In this document: piece after piece, positions 1-8,691 of the stretch
How the letters are laid out: each line of letters begins with the position of its first letter
Numbering within the stretch: position 1 is the first letter of the stretch
Origin: JAJPHF01 sp035293805
GTDB lineage: Bacteria > Chloroflexota > UBA6077 > JAJPHF01
Length of the DNA: 64,000 nucleotides
Reading direction: 5' to 3'
Assembly: GCA_035293805.1 (NCBI GenBank)
Contig: DATGMD010000040.1
Coordinates: 1 to 64,000, forward strand
The notes under the pieces: generated by a model
Databases searched by the model: none
Told to the model about the DNA's origin: nothing
Seen by the model: only the letters and a program-made list of their open reading frames with translations
Position numbers and translations under genes: made by a program

Positions 1-154
1 CGGTGCGGTCGCGCGAGTTGTTGTCGACGACGACGACCTCGTCGACGGCCGGGCAGGCCCGGAAGTCGCGCACGGCGGCGGCGATGCCCGCCTCCTCGTT
101 GTACGCGGGGAAGACGATCGAGACCTGCCGCCCTTCCCACACGTTGGTCTCCAT
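1..154 (-). CDS. GT2 family glycosyltransferase, N-terminal part
   Basis: The gene runs off the left edge, so only its first 51 codons are present. They read METNVWEGRQVSIVFPAYNE and continue into VVVVDNNSRDRT. The first stretch is the opening beta strand and NE turn of a GT-A fold, and the second is the V-VDNNSxDxT nucleotide-sugar loop of GT2 enzymes. The start ATG (152-154, minus strand) lies a few residues before the first strand, as is usual in the family. Donor and acceptor cannot be told. It is divergent from the next glycosyltransferase and probably belongs to a polysaccharide or glycolipid locus extending to the left. Confidence 0.8.
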   Translation of the reverse strand, partial: METNVWEGRQVSIVFPAYNEEAGIAAAVRDFRACPAVDEVVVVDNNSRDRT

Positions 155-886
155 AGAACGCGAGGCCCTGACCGTACGGGCCAACCGTCAATCAGGCTCC
201 GCGTCGCCCCGCGACTTGGGAATTGCCACGAGCGCAGGGCATAGCGAAAGGGCGTGCGACCGCTCCTCTGCCGCCGGGCCCGGCGGTGCCAGCCGTCCGG
301 GCCTTTCCTGTCCTGCTATCCCGGCGTTGCCCAGCAAGTTGCGCCGCAAACGCGTGGCTAGGCCGCGGGTCGCAGGACCGGGTGTTTCCCCTCATTAGCC
401 GCAACTGCGTCGCTGGATGGATGCCCTTCGCGGTCACCGCCAGTGCACGGTTCTGGCATTGGTGCCGAACCGGGCGAAGAGCACGGCCTCTCGATCCTAC
501 CCCTCGCATTAGAGATTGACCAGTCAGGATCGCGGCTTGCGACTTCTTAACGGATCCACTGTTAAGATGTTGTTGTCGTATGGGCCGGCGCTGTAAAGAA
601 ACTGTAACGGCGGCCAGCGAAGGCTACCCGGGGAGCTGGAGCGGGGAACGAGACAGGACGAGCACCGAATGACGACAAGACATGCAGTATTGCTGCTTTG
701 ACGAGCTGGTTCTCAACGGTGCGAGCATCAAGGGGAGTGGACGCGGGGGCGGCCGCGCTCCGGCTTGGCCCGGATGCGGCGAACCTACTCCGCTCTGGGC
801 GGCCCGATCGTCCGTGCCGAAGCGCACCTTTCCGCTCGACAGTCTCCTCGCGTATAGTATCCGGCCGAGGCGGTGGAGGGAGCGGC
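155..886. other. 730-bp intergenic region between divergent glycosyltransferases
   Basis: No convincing gene is seen; the open frames here lack protein-like composition. It holds an inverted repeat, TCTTAAC-9 nt-GTTAAGA at 545-567, in an AT-richer patch that could be an operator or small hairpin. A TATAGT hexamer at 853-858 is a possible -10 box for the downstream gene, but no good -35 box is present. Confidence 0.35.
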
Positions 887-1570
887 GTGAAGCTGTCGGT
901 CATCATTCCCATCTACAACGAGCGCGACACGCTGTCTGAGCTGCTGGCGCGCGTGCGGGCGGTCGACGTGGAGAAGGAGATCATCTGCGTCGACGACTGC
1001 TCGACCGACGGCACGCGCCAGATCCTCGCGGAGGAGGCGCAGCGCGGCGACCTGGTCGTGATCGAGCATCCGGCAAATCGCGGCAAGGGCGCTGCCGTCC
1101 AGACGGGGCTGCAAGCCGTGAGCGGCGACGCGATCGTCATTCAGGACGCGGACCTGGAGTACGACCCCGAGGACTACCACGTCCTGCTGCGCCCGATCCT
1201 CGCCGGGCGCGCGAAGGTCGTCTACGGCTCGCGCTTCCTGGGCGCCGAGCGGCGGGCGATGCGCTACTGGCACAGCGTCGGCAACAAGACCCTCACACAG
1301 CTCACCAACGTGCTCTACGATACGACGCTGACCGACATGGAGACCTGCTACAAGATGTTCACCGCCGACGTCGCGCGCAAGCTGCACCTGCGCGAGCCGC
1401 GGTGGGGCTTCGATCCCGAGATTACCGCCCAGATCCTCCGCGCTGGCCACCGCATCTACGAGGTGCCGATCACCTACGCGGGCCGCGAGTACGAAGACGG
1501 CAAGAAGATCTCCTGGCGCGATGGCTTCGTCGTGCTGCGCACCCTCGTCCGCTGCCGCTTCGGCCGCTAG
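887..1570 (+). CDS. GT2 glycosyltransferase, dolichyl/polyprenyl-phosphate mannose synthase type
   Basis: This 227-residue protein begins at GTG 887, six bases after GGAGGG (875-880); the open frame extends upstream but that part does not look like protein. It shows SVIIPIYNE at the N-terminus, VDDCSTDGT (about residues 34-42) and QDADLEYDP (about 87-95), the DxD-type metal and nucleotide site of the DPM1-like GT2 subgroup. The C-terminal GFDPEI and the KISWRDG motif are typical of that subgroup. No membrane segment is visible, so it is the short, soluble or peripheral form. The expected reaction is transfer of a sugar from a GDP- or UDP-sugar to a polyprenyl phosphate. The sugar is unknown. 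Confidence 0.85.
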   Translation: MKLSVIIPIYNERDTLSELLARVRAVDVEKEIICVDDCSTDGTRQILAEEAQRGDLVVIEHPANRGKGAAVQTGLQAVSGDAIVIQDADLEYDPEDYHVLLRPILAGRAKVVYGSRFLGAERRAMRYWHSVGNKTLTQLTNVLYDTTLTDMETCYKMFTADVARKLHLREPRWGFDPEITAQILRAGHRIYEVPITYAGREYEDGKKISWRDGFVVLRTLVRCRFGR

Positions 1571-2107
1571 CCGCCGACCGACCGGCGCGAGCATACGGCC
1601 CGTCCTCCTGCCAGTCACGCCCGGCCATTGCATCGGGAGGGACCCTCCCGCGATGAGCAGGCGGCCGACCACTCCTGTGACAGGTCCCGTAATGCGCCCG
1701 CTTGGGGCGGCTTGCGCGCCCGGTGAGCGGCCAGCGTGCTGTCGGGGCGGCTCGCGTGGCCGGCCGCGCCCTGTTGCGGGGAATACGGCCAGCGCCACTG
1801 GCCACCGCCCCTCGGTCGGCCGACCGCTCGGCCTCGCTGCAAACTGCTCCAAGCGCTGACAAACCGCCCTCACTGGAGGCCCTTCAGGAAGCCATGCGGA
1901 CGGGTTGACAAAAGGTCGACAATCCGCTGCAATGGCGGCATAGATATGCGAGACGCGCCTTCCGGCGCGGCAAGCTGCTGTTGCGCCGCGGCACGCTCAA
2001 GAGCCTGGCGCGGGCGGCGCTGCCGAAGGCGACGCCACTGGGCGGCCTGGCGCGCGACGCGCGGTAACGGACATTCGGCGCAAGCCCGGGACGTGGACGG
2101 CGCACAG
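1571..2107. other. Intergenic region with a possible gene remnant
   Basis: Between the GT2 and GT4 genes there is no intact gene. GC-rich, unstructured sequence fills most of it. The only protein-like stretch is at 1909-2067, described separately. Confidence 0.35.
1909..2067 (+). pseudogene. Possible 3' remnant of a lost gene
   Basis: An open stretch of about 52 codons follows an in-frame TGA and ends at TAA 2065-2067. Its translation has protein-like composition, ending in PKATPLGGLARDAR, and lacks any start codon with a ribosome site. It looks like the basic C-terminal tail of a gene whose 5' part was lost. The family is not recognised. Chance coding-like composition in high-GC DNA is a real alternative. 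Confidence 0.25.
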
Positions 2108-3244
2108 ATGAAGATCGTCTGGTTTTCCCACGAGGGACAGATCACCGGGGGCGCGGAGCTGTCTCTAGTCGACGCCGCCAAAGGGCTGAGCCGTATGGGC
2201 CATGATGTTCTCGTGACGGCGCCTCAACCCGGCTCGCTCGTGGACCTGCTGGCTCCGGTCGGCGTTCGCACGGCAGTGCTTCCCTACCGCTGGTGGATGG
2301 GCGGGAACCCGCGCCACCCACGGCAGGGGCGATTCCGGCGGTTGGCCCGAAACCTACTGGCGCTGAAGCGCATGCTCCCGCTCCTTTCCAGCTACCGTCC
2401 GGATCTCGCGGTCACGAACACGATGACGATCCCCCTGGGCGCCGTCGCCGCACGGGTTGCACGGGTGACGCACGTTTGGTACATCCACGAGTTCGGCCAA
2501 GAGGACCACCACTTGCACTTCGACTGGGGCAGGACGGCCAGCATGGCGCTTATAGATCGCTTGTCTTCGCGCCTGATTATCAATTCGCGTGCCGTTGCAC
2601 ATGCGCTAAAGGAATCGCTGCCGACGGGCAAGATGCGGATCGTCTATTACGCTGTCGAAACGCCGACGGTAACCGCCGCGCAGCGCCAGGCAGATAACGA
2701 CGCACTCCAGCTGATCCTAGTGGGCCGCCTAGTCCCCGGCAAGGGGCAGCTGGACGCCATCCGCGCAGTGGCGCGGCTCCGCGACCAGGGCAAGACGGTG
2801 AGGCTAACGCTGGTGGGTAGCGAGGGGGGTAATTACGGGGGAGTGTTGAAGCAGGAGGCCCGAGATCTTGCGATCACCGATCAACTGGAGTTCGTGGGGG
2901 CGGTATCGGATCCCGCAAACTATATCGCCAAAAGCGACGTCGCTTTGATGTGCTCAGCGTCCGAGGCGTTCGGACGCGTAACGATTGAAGCCATGAAGCT
3001 GGGCAAGCCGGTTATTGGAGCCGCGGCCGGCGGTACGACGGAACTCATCCAGAATCGAGTGACAGGGCTGCTCTACCCGCCCGGCGACGTTGCGGCACTG
3101 GCTGAGCAGATCGCAACCCTGGAGGGTGACCGGGCACTGCTGGGGAACCTCGGTGCCAATGCCCGGCGTTGGGCGATGGACACTTTTACGATGGAGAGAT
3201 ATTGCAGAGCACTTACGGATGTCTTTGGCGAGTTAGTCAACTAG
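2108..3244 (+). CDS. GT4 family glycosyltransferase
   Basis: This 378-residue protein is a two-Rossmann GT-B enzyme. The N-terminus MKIVWFSHEGQITGGAELSL contains the GG-E turn of GT4 proteins. The C-terminal half has VGRLVPGKGQ, which opens the donor domain, and SEAFGRVTIEAMKLGKPVI, which holds the E-x7-E donor-phosphate and sugar motif. ATG 2108 was chosen because the longer frame upstream is not protein-like. It is probably cytoplasmic, adding a sugar to a growing polysaccharide or lipid-linked glycan. Base composition is slightly less GC-rich than the flanking metabolic genes, which is common in surface-glycan loci. Donor and acceptor are unknown. Confidence 0.85.
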   Translation: MKIVWFSHEGQITGGAELSLVDAAKGLSRMGHDVLVTAPQPGSLVDLLAPVGVRTAVLPYRWWMGGNPRHPRQGRFRRLARNLLALKRMLPLLSSYRPDLAVTNTMTIPLGAVAARVARVTHVWYIHEFGQEDHHLHFDWGRTASMALIDRLSSRLIINSRAVAHALKESLPTGKMRIVYYAVETPTVTAAQRQADNDALQLILVGRLVPGKGQLDAIRAVARLRDQGKTVRLTLVGSEGGNYGGVLKQEARDLAITDQLEFVGAVSDPANYIAKSDVALMCSASEAFGRVTIEAMKLGKPVIGAAAGGTTELIQNRVTGLLYPPGDVAALAEQIATLEGDRALLGNLGANARRWAMDTFTMERYCRALTDVFGELVN

Positions 3245-3478
3245 GCACCTGTTTGGCCTCCAGCGTGCCAGAACCGTCGTAAGCCCGGCGGACTAACGCC
3301 TGTGGCTGAGCCCACCGGCCGCCGTCGTGCTCGGGTCTGGTGGCATCCGGCGGACCTGCCTTGGGGGCGCCGCGGCACCGGTTCGGGACGCCCCTGAAAC
3401 GCGACTGCCACGGCCGGCTAGACCGGGGCTGGGAGGCGAGCACGCTGGCGTTGGGGGCTGGGCGATGGACGGATATCC

Positions 3479-4471
3479 ATGAGAGAAAACCTGATGCGTG
3501 CGCGAGCGTGGTATCGCCGCCAGCTACTTGGCGACACACCACAGCTACTACGGCAAATCGCATTTGATCAAGAACAGCTAAGGGTCGAGCAAGATGAACT
3601 GAAGCTCTCGCTTGGCAAACTGCACGCGACGCTTGTAAGTAATGCGCAGTATGCGTCGATTCAAGAGGCGGAGTTCAAGGTATTCTCTCAATTTGGTGAG
3701 GATGGCATCATTCAGTATCTGATCCGCCACGTGCCGGTGCCCAACACCACCTTCGTCGAGTTCGGTGTTGAAGACTACAGAGAGGCCAACACGCGCTTTC
3801 TGTTGATGAGCAACAATTGGAGAGGCCTGATTATTGACGCCGGCACGGCACACCTAGAGTTTCTGCGGCGATACAACGGCGATCGTCTGCTTTGGAGTCA
3901 CGAGATTCATGCAATCTCTGCCTTCGTGACCCGCGCGAACATCAATGATCTCATTCGGCGCGCCGGCATCTCAGGGGATATCGGGCTCCTATCGATAGAC
4001 ATCGACGGCAACGATTATTGGATTTTCGACGCCATCGACGTGATCACGCCGAGAATTGTGGTCATCGAATATAATAGTACGTTTGGGCCGGAGCTGCGGA
4101 TCACCGTGCCGTATAAGGACGATTTCAACCGCCTAGCGGCCCACCACGGTCGGCTATACTTCGGTGCGTCCCTGGCTGCCCTCTGCGATCTAGCGGAAGC
4201 GAAGGGGTATGCGTTCGTTGGTAGTGATAGCGTTGGAGTCAACGCATTCTTCGTGAGAAAGGATGTGGTGGGAACACTGCCTGTCCTATCGGCCCGCGAA
4301 GGCTATGTTGAGAGCAGGGTGCGGGAGTCACGCGGGGCGGACGGCTCTAACACGTATATCAGCCAGCACCGTGATCGCCTTCGGGTCATCGCCGACATGG
4401 AGGTATATGATCTTTCGTGCAAGCGGATGATCGCGATCAGAGATGCCTTCGGCCTTGCCACAGGGGATTAG
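3479..4471 (+). CDS. FkbM-like putative methyltransferase, low GC
   Basis: The product is 330 residues. Residues 20-55 are charged and helix-prone. The core begins at SQFGEDGIIQYL, followed by TFVEFGVEDYREANTR, where an FkbM-type SAM loop would lie, and later LLSIDIDGNDYWIFDAI, resembling the LLKIDxEGxE acidic motif of FkbM enzymes. I infer a SAM-dependent methyltransferase of sugars or lipids, but the canonical DVGANxG loop is altered, so catalysis is unproven. The start is ambiguous between ATG 3479 and ATG 3494. The coding region is plainly lower in GC than its neighbours, with AT-rich codons, suggesting recent transfer into the glycan locus. Confidence 0.55.
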   Translation: MRENLMRARAWYRRQLLGDTPQLLRQIAFDQEQLRVEQDELKLSLGKLHATLVSNAQYASIQEAEFKVFSQFGEDGIIQYLIRHVPVPNTTFVEFGVEDYREANTRFLLMSNNWRGLIIDAGTAHLEFLRRYNGDRLLWSHEIHAISAFVTRANINDLIRRAGISGDIGLLSIDIDGNDYWIFDAIDVITPRIVVIEYNSTFGPELRITVPYKDDFNRLAAHHGRLYFGASLAALCDLAEAKGYAFVGSDSVGVNAFFVRKDVVGTLPVLSAREGYVESRVRESRGADGSNTYISQHRDRLRVIADMEVYDLSCKRMIAIRDAFGLATGD

Positions 4472-4631
4472 CGATATCGTAGGGTCGGGGCACGGGCGGC
4501 TCAGTGGGCGGCGCTGTATGGAGTGGCCCGAGCATCGCTTGACACTGCCGAGGGCGGTCCCTACACTCGCATCATGGTGTGCGCGGCCCGACGCGTGGTG
4601 GCTGGGTGCGCGGCGAGCGGGAGGCGGAGGC

Positions 4632-5717
4632 ATGCGGGGCTGGCAAGGGGCTCAGTGGGGCCGGCGGCTGGCTGCAGGAGTCGTGGGCGTCATGGCCCTG
4701 GCGGCCGTGGCGTGCAGCGGCGCGGCCCCGGCGGCCCGCCCCAGCGCGCCGGAGCCGGCGGCGGGCGGGCCGCCGGCCCCGGGGCTTGCGGTCTCGGCCC
4801 AGCCGGCGCCTGGCGAGCCGATCAAGCTCACGGTGCCCTACACGCCTCTCGCCGCCTCCTCCCTGCCGCTGTGGGACGCCGCCGAGGAGGGGCGCTTCAC
4901 GAAGTACGGCCTCGACGTGGCGCTGGAGTACGTGGGCGGGGCGAGCGCGATCATCCAGGCGATGGTCGGCGGCCAGTGGGACGTCGGCATCATCAGCGGC
5001 GGGGACGCGGCGCTGAACCGGCTCCAGGGCGGCGACATGCTGCTCGTCGGCTCGTTCGTCAGCAACTTCACGCTGGAGCCGTGGGCCAAGCCCGAGATCA
5101 CCCAGTTCTCCGACCTCAAGGGCAAGGTCATCCCGGTCACCCGCTTCGGCACCGCCAGCTACTTCGCGGCGGTCGCCATGCTGGCCGCTGGCGGGCTGCA
5201 GCGCGACGATGCCACGATCCTCCAGTCCGGCGGCACGCAGGAGACGATGACGGCGCTGGTTGCCGGCCAGGCCGACGCGGCGCCGCTGGGCTACCCGTGG
5301 AACCTGGAGGCGCGCAAGGCGGGCTTCCACCGCCTGACGCCCTTTACCGAATTGGGCGACTACGGGCTGTTCCCGCAGAACGTCGTCGGGGTGCGGGAGT
5401 CGTGGCTGCAGGAGCCGCGCAACCGCGACGTGGCCCTGCGCTTCCTGCGCGGCCTTGACGAGGGGCGGGCGCTGGCCAAGAGCGACGTTGCCGTGAGCAA
5501 GGCGTCGCTCCAGAAGTACACCAAGGTGGACGACGCCGCCGTCTTGCAGGAGACCGTGGACTTCTACCGCGCCTACTTCCCGGACAGCCTGGAAGTGCCC
5601 GAGCAGTCGATCGCGAGCATGCTGCGGCTGCTCGACAATCCGGCCGCGGCGACGGCCGATCCCAAGCAGTTCTACGACAACCGCCTGGTGGCGGAGATCG
5701 GCCCGCCGGCGCGCTGA
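4632..5717 (+). CDS. NMT1/THI5-like ABC substrate-binding lipoprotein
   Basis: The 361-residue protein starts at ATG 4632 just after GGCGGAGG. A hydrophobic signal (VVGVMALAAVACSG) ends in a lipobox with Cys near residue 25, so it should be membrane-anchored outside the cell. The mature part has KLTVPYTPLAASSLPLWDAA, EYVGGASAIIQAMVGGQWDV and an FSDLKGKVIPVTRFGTASYF segment, the usual order in NMT1/SsuA-like binding proteins. These bind small organic ligands such as pyrimidine precursors, sulfonates or aromatic acids. No permease or ATPase lies beside it; the next gene, 53 bases on, is an aldehyde:ferredoxin oxidoreductase. Its ligand may feed that enzyme, but this is inference. Confidence 0.85.
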   Translation: MRGWQGAQWGRRLAAGVVGVMALAAVACSGAAPAARPSAPEPAAGGPPAPGLAVSAQPAPGEPIKLTVPYTPLAASSLPLWDAAEEGRFTKYGLDVALEYVGGASAIIQAMVGGQWDVGIISGGDAALNRLQGGDMLLVGSFVSNFTLEPWAKPEITQFSDLKGKVIPVTRFGTASYFAAVAMLAAGGLQRDDATILQSGGTQETMTALVAGQADAAPLGYPWNLEARKAGFHRLTPFTELGDYGLFPQNVVGVRESWLQEPRNRDVALRFLRGLDEGRALAKSDVAVSKASLQKYTKVDDAAVLQETVDFYRAYFPDSLEVPEQSIASMLRLLDNPAAATADPKQFYDNRLVAEIGPPAR

Positions 5718-5770
5718 ACTGCCCGGCGGCCACCCCGCCACGATCGCGGCGGCCCATTGGAGGCGAAAAC

Positions 5771-7687
5771 ATGGCTGCAACCGCGCCACCCCCTGCCGCC
5801 GAGCTGTTCCCCGCGGTGCGGCGGACGCCGCTGCCCGGCGGCTACATGGGCAAGCTCCTGCGCGTGGACCTGACCAGTGGCCGCTGCTGGGACGAGAACC
5901 TGCCCGAGGAGCCGCTGCTGCGGAAGCTCTGGGGCGGGCAAGCGCTGGCGACCTACATCCTGCTGCAGATGCTGCCGCTCGACGCGACGCCGCTCAGCCC
6001 CGAGAACCCCGTCATCATGATGACCGGGCCGCTCGCCGGCACCGGGCTGACGCCGGGCGGCACGAAGCTGACCGCGGTGTTCCTCAGCCCCGCCACCCAC
6101 CGCACGCTGGGCCGCGCGGCCACGAGCGGCTTCTGGGCGAGCGCGCTCAAGGAGGCCGGCTACGACGGCATCATCGTCACCGGCGTGGCCGACCGGCCGA
6201 CCTACATCTATGTGAATGACGGCGCCGTCGAGCTGCGCGACGCCAGCCACGTCTGGGGCCTCGGCACGCGGGCGACTGAGGACCGGCTGCGGGCCGAGGT
6301 GGGCCACCAGGACGCGCGCGTGGCGGCCATCGGGCCGGCGGGCGAGCACCTGGTCCATGCGGCGATGCTGGTGAACGACTACAACCACGCCGCGGCGCAC
6401 GGCGTCGGCACGATCCTCGGCTACAAGAAGGTCAAGGCCATCGTGGCCCGTGGCACGCGGCGCCCGCCGATCCGCGACAAGGCGCGGCTGCTCGACGCGG
6501 GCGCCCGCTGGCGCAAGGCGCTGAAGCCGCTGACGTTCAAGATCGAGGCGCGGCACACCGTCGGCCACGCGCGGGCCTGGGGCGCGATCACCAAGCGCAA
6601 CTGGCGCGAGACGATCATCACGCCCGACGACGCCAAGGGCTTCGACCAGAACCTGATCACGCCCCGCCCCTGCTTCCAGTGCCCGCGGCTGTGCCCCTGG
6701 GACGCGGTGCTCGGGGAGGGGCCACACAAGGGCACGGTAGTCCACTTCGACGCCGGCAGCGAGTGGATCGACACGTTCATCAACCTAGGCTTGCAGGGCA
6801 ACGACGTGCTCTACATGGCCGAGCGGATCAACGACCTGGGCATCGAGTGCAGCCACTACGCCGACGGCGCCGGGCTGGCGTTCGAGGCGTGGGAGAAGGG
6901 GCTGCTGGGGCCGGACCGCACCGACGGGCTGGAGCTGACCTGGGGCAACCTGGCGGCCATCGAGACGCTGCTGGAGCGGTGCGCGCGGCGCGAGGGCTGG
7001 CTGGGCAACCTGCTGGCCGACGGGCCGAAGGAGCTGGCCGCGGCGCTGGGCGGCGACGCGCCGCGGTGGGTCGTCCACACGAAGGGGGGCACGCCGGCGC
7101 AGCACGACTGGCGCCCGCTCATCGGCCAGATGCTGCGCGAGCTGGTGGCGAGCGGCGGCATGAAACCGCAGGGTGGCGGCAGCAAGGAGCCGCCGCCCGA
7201 CCTGCGCTACCGCGAGACCTGGGGGCCGTTGGCCGACGACCAGCCGGACGGTTGGGCCTGGTCGCAGATCCTCAGCGAGCAGCACCGCCAGTTCTGCGGC
7301 CAGATGGGCGCCTGCTGGTTCGCCCAGAACGCCAACGCGCCGGACGGGCTCAAGTCGATGGTCGACGCGCTGAGCGCCACGACCGGCTGGGACGTGACGC
7401 TCGACGACGCGCTGGACGCCGGCCACCGCAGCATGCTGCTGCAGAGCATCTTCGCCACGCAGCGCGGCTGGCGCGCGGAAGACGACTACACCGACGTCGG
7501 GCCGCGCTTCCTGGAGTCGGTGCCGGACGGGAAGTACCAAGGCTTCACGATCGCGCGGTGGCTGCCCGACCTCATCCACGAGTACTACCGGCTGTCGGGG
7601 CGGCACGAGCGCAGCGGCCGCCCGACCCGCGCCACCCTGGCCCGCCTCGGGCTGGAGGAATTCAACGCCTGGAGTGAGCCGGAATGA
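5771..7687 (+). CDS. Tungsten-dependent aldehyde:ferredoxin oxidoreductase
   Basis: The product has 638 residues, about the family length. The N-terminus GGYMGKLLRVDLTSGR and the TGPLAGTGLTPGGTK loop are hallmarks of AOR domain 1. CFQCPRLCPWD (about 299-309) supplies three Cys of the [4Fe-4S] site and GQMGACWF (about 513-520) the distal Cys that follows a D-x-x-G-L-C-like position. The enzyme carries a bis-tungstopterin and oxidises aldehydes to acids with transfer to a low-potential acceptor. The start has a GGAGG site eight bases upstream. The stop overlaps the start of the ferredoxin gene, so the two are translationally coupled. The real aldehyde is unknown. Confidence 0.9.
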   Translation: MAATAPPPAAELFPAVRRTPLPGGYMGKLLRVDLTSGRCWDENLPEEPLLRKLWGGQALATYILLQMLPLDATPLSPENPVIMMTGPLAGTGLTPGGTKLTAVFLSPATHRTLGRAATSGFWASALKEAGYDGIIVTGVADRPTYIYVNDGAVELRDASHVWGLGTRATEDRLRAEVGHQDARVAAIGPAGEHLVHAAMLVNDYNHAAAHGVGTILGYKKVKAIVARGTRRPPIRDKARLLDAGARWRKALKPLTFKIEARHTVGHARAWGAITKRNWRETIITPDDAKGFDQNLITPRPCFQCPRLCPWDAVLGEGPHKGTVVHFDAGSEWIDTFINLGLQGNDVLYMAERINDLGIECSHYADGAGLAFEAWEKGLLGPDRTDGLELTWGNLAAIETLLERCARREGWLGNLLADGPKELAAALGGDAPRWVVHTKGGTPAQHDWRPLIGQMLRELVASGGMKPQGGGSKEPPPDLRYRETWGPLADDQPDGWAWSQILSEQHRQFCGQMGACWFAQNANAPDGLKSMVDALSATTGWDVTLDDALDAGHRSMLLQSIFATQRGWRAEDDYTDVGPRFLESVPDGKYQGFTIARWLPDLIHEYYRLSGRHERSGRPTRATLARLGLEEFNAWSEPE

Positions 7688-8526
7688 GCGCCGTATCCGT
7701 GCCAGAGATCGCTCCGCCGCCGACGCCGCGCCCCGCCAACGGGCGGCCCTACCCTGTGGCGCGGCTCGTCGACGGCCAGTCGCGCAGCATCCTGTTCGAC
7801 GCGGCCAAGTGCATCGGCTGCCGGCAGTGCGTGGAGGCCTGCAAGGACTGGAACGAGCTGCCCCGGGGCAACAACTACACGCTGAACCCGAGCACGTGGC
7901 TGACGATGGAGCCGCCGGTGCTGGAGGGGCTGGCCTCGGTGTGGGGCCGGCATAGCTGCCAGCACTGTGAGTACCCCGTCTGCGCCGCCGTCTGTCCGGT
8001 CGAGGCGATCACGAAGTACGAGGAGGGGCCGGTCGTCATCGACCCGGTCACCTGCATTGGCTGCGAGTACTGCATCCACGCCTGCCCCTGGCACGTCATC
8101 AGCAAGAGCGACGTGACGGGCAAGGCGACGAAGTGTACGGGCTGTCCCGAGCGGGTGGCCGTGGGCCAGAGCCCCTTCTGCGTGCAAGCCTGTCCCGTCG
8201 AGGCGCTCGACTTCGGCCTGACGGCGGCGATCGCCAGCCAGGCGGCCGAGCGGGCCGAGGCCGTGGGCGGCTCGGTGTACGGCGCGCGCGCGGCCGGCGG
8301 CACGCACGTGCTGCACGTCCTGACGCACCCGCCCGCCGACCACGGGTTGCCGCGCGTGAGCGCGCGGCGCTACCCGCGGCACCACATCCCGCTGAACGTG
8401 AAGCTGGGCGGGCTGTTCAAGCTAACGGGCGGCCCGCGCGGCAAGCTGCGCGCGGTGAGCAACGCGTTCCGCAAGCCCTGGCGCCTGGGCTACCGCTACT
8501 GGCACCGCCCCGAGCGCGCCGAGTAG
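7684..8526 (+). CDS. Four-cluster ferredoxin-like electron-transfer subunit
   Basis: The 280-residue protein starts inside the end of the oxidoreductase gene (ATGA overlap). It has four Cys groups in the HybA/DmsB order: CIGCRQCVEAC, CQHCEYPVCAAVCP, CIGCEYCIHACPW and CTGC followed by CVQACP. That predicts four [4Fe-4S] clusters. No signal peptide or Tat motif is present, so it acts in the cytoplasm. The coupling makes it the electron acceptor partner of the oxidoreductase, as in AOR systems that pass electrons on to NAD(P) or quinone carriers. The next electron carrier is not in the window. The C-terminal 80 residues lack Cys and are basic. Confidence 0.88.
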   Translation: MSAVSVPEIAPPPTPRPANGRPYPVARLVDGQSRSILFDAAKCIGCRQCVEACKDWNELPRGNNYTLNPSTWLTMEPPVLEGLASVWGRHSCQHCEYPVCAAVCPVEAITKYEEGPVVIDPVTCIGCEYCIHACPWHVISKSDVTGKATKCTGCPERVAVGQSPFCVQACPVEALDFGLTAAIASQAAERAEAVGGSVYGARAAGGTHVLHVLTHPPADHGLPRVSARRYPRHHIPLNVKLGGLFKLTGGPRGKLRAVSNAFRKPWRLGYRYWHRPERAE

Positions 8527-8546
8527 GCCGCGCCTCCACCCGCGCC

Positions 8547-8577
8547 GGCCCGCGCCCGGGCATCTCGGGCGCGGGCC
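8547..8577 (+). terminator. Hairpin after the oxidoreductase operon
   Basis: A 12-bp perfect stem, GGCCCGCGCCCG and CGGGCGCGGGCC around a 7-nt loop, lies 20 bases after the ferredoxin stop. There is no clear T-run, so termination may be inefficient or factor-assisted. Confidence 0.55.
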
Positions 8578-8691
8578 GCCTCCGCCCCGCTTATTGCAAC
8601 GCCTTGCAATTAAGGCCAGAAGCTGGTAACGTGGCTGAAGACAGGCTGCGTGGGCGGCTCGGCCGGACCGGGACGTGAGGAGGGACCGGGC

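Noticed and set aside
785..1873. 362-residue minus-strand open frame opposite the GT2 gene
   Set aside because: It is the antisense shadow of the GT2 gene and has no recognisable motif.
4523..5458. Long Arg/Gly/Ala-rich open frame over the NMT1 binding-protein gene
   Set aside because: It is a +1 shadow in very GC-rich DNA, with no motif and biased composition; the lipobox protein in the other frame explains the region.
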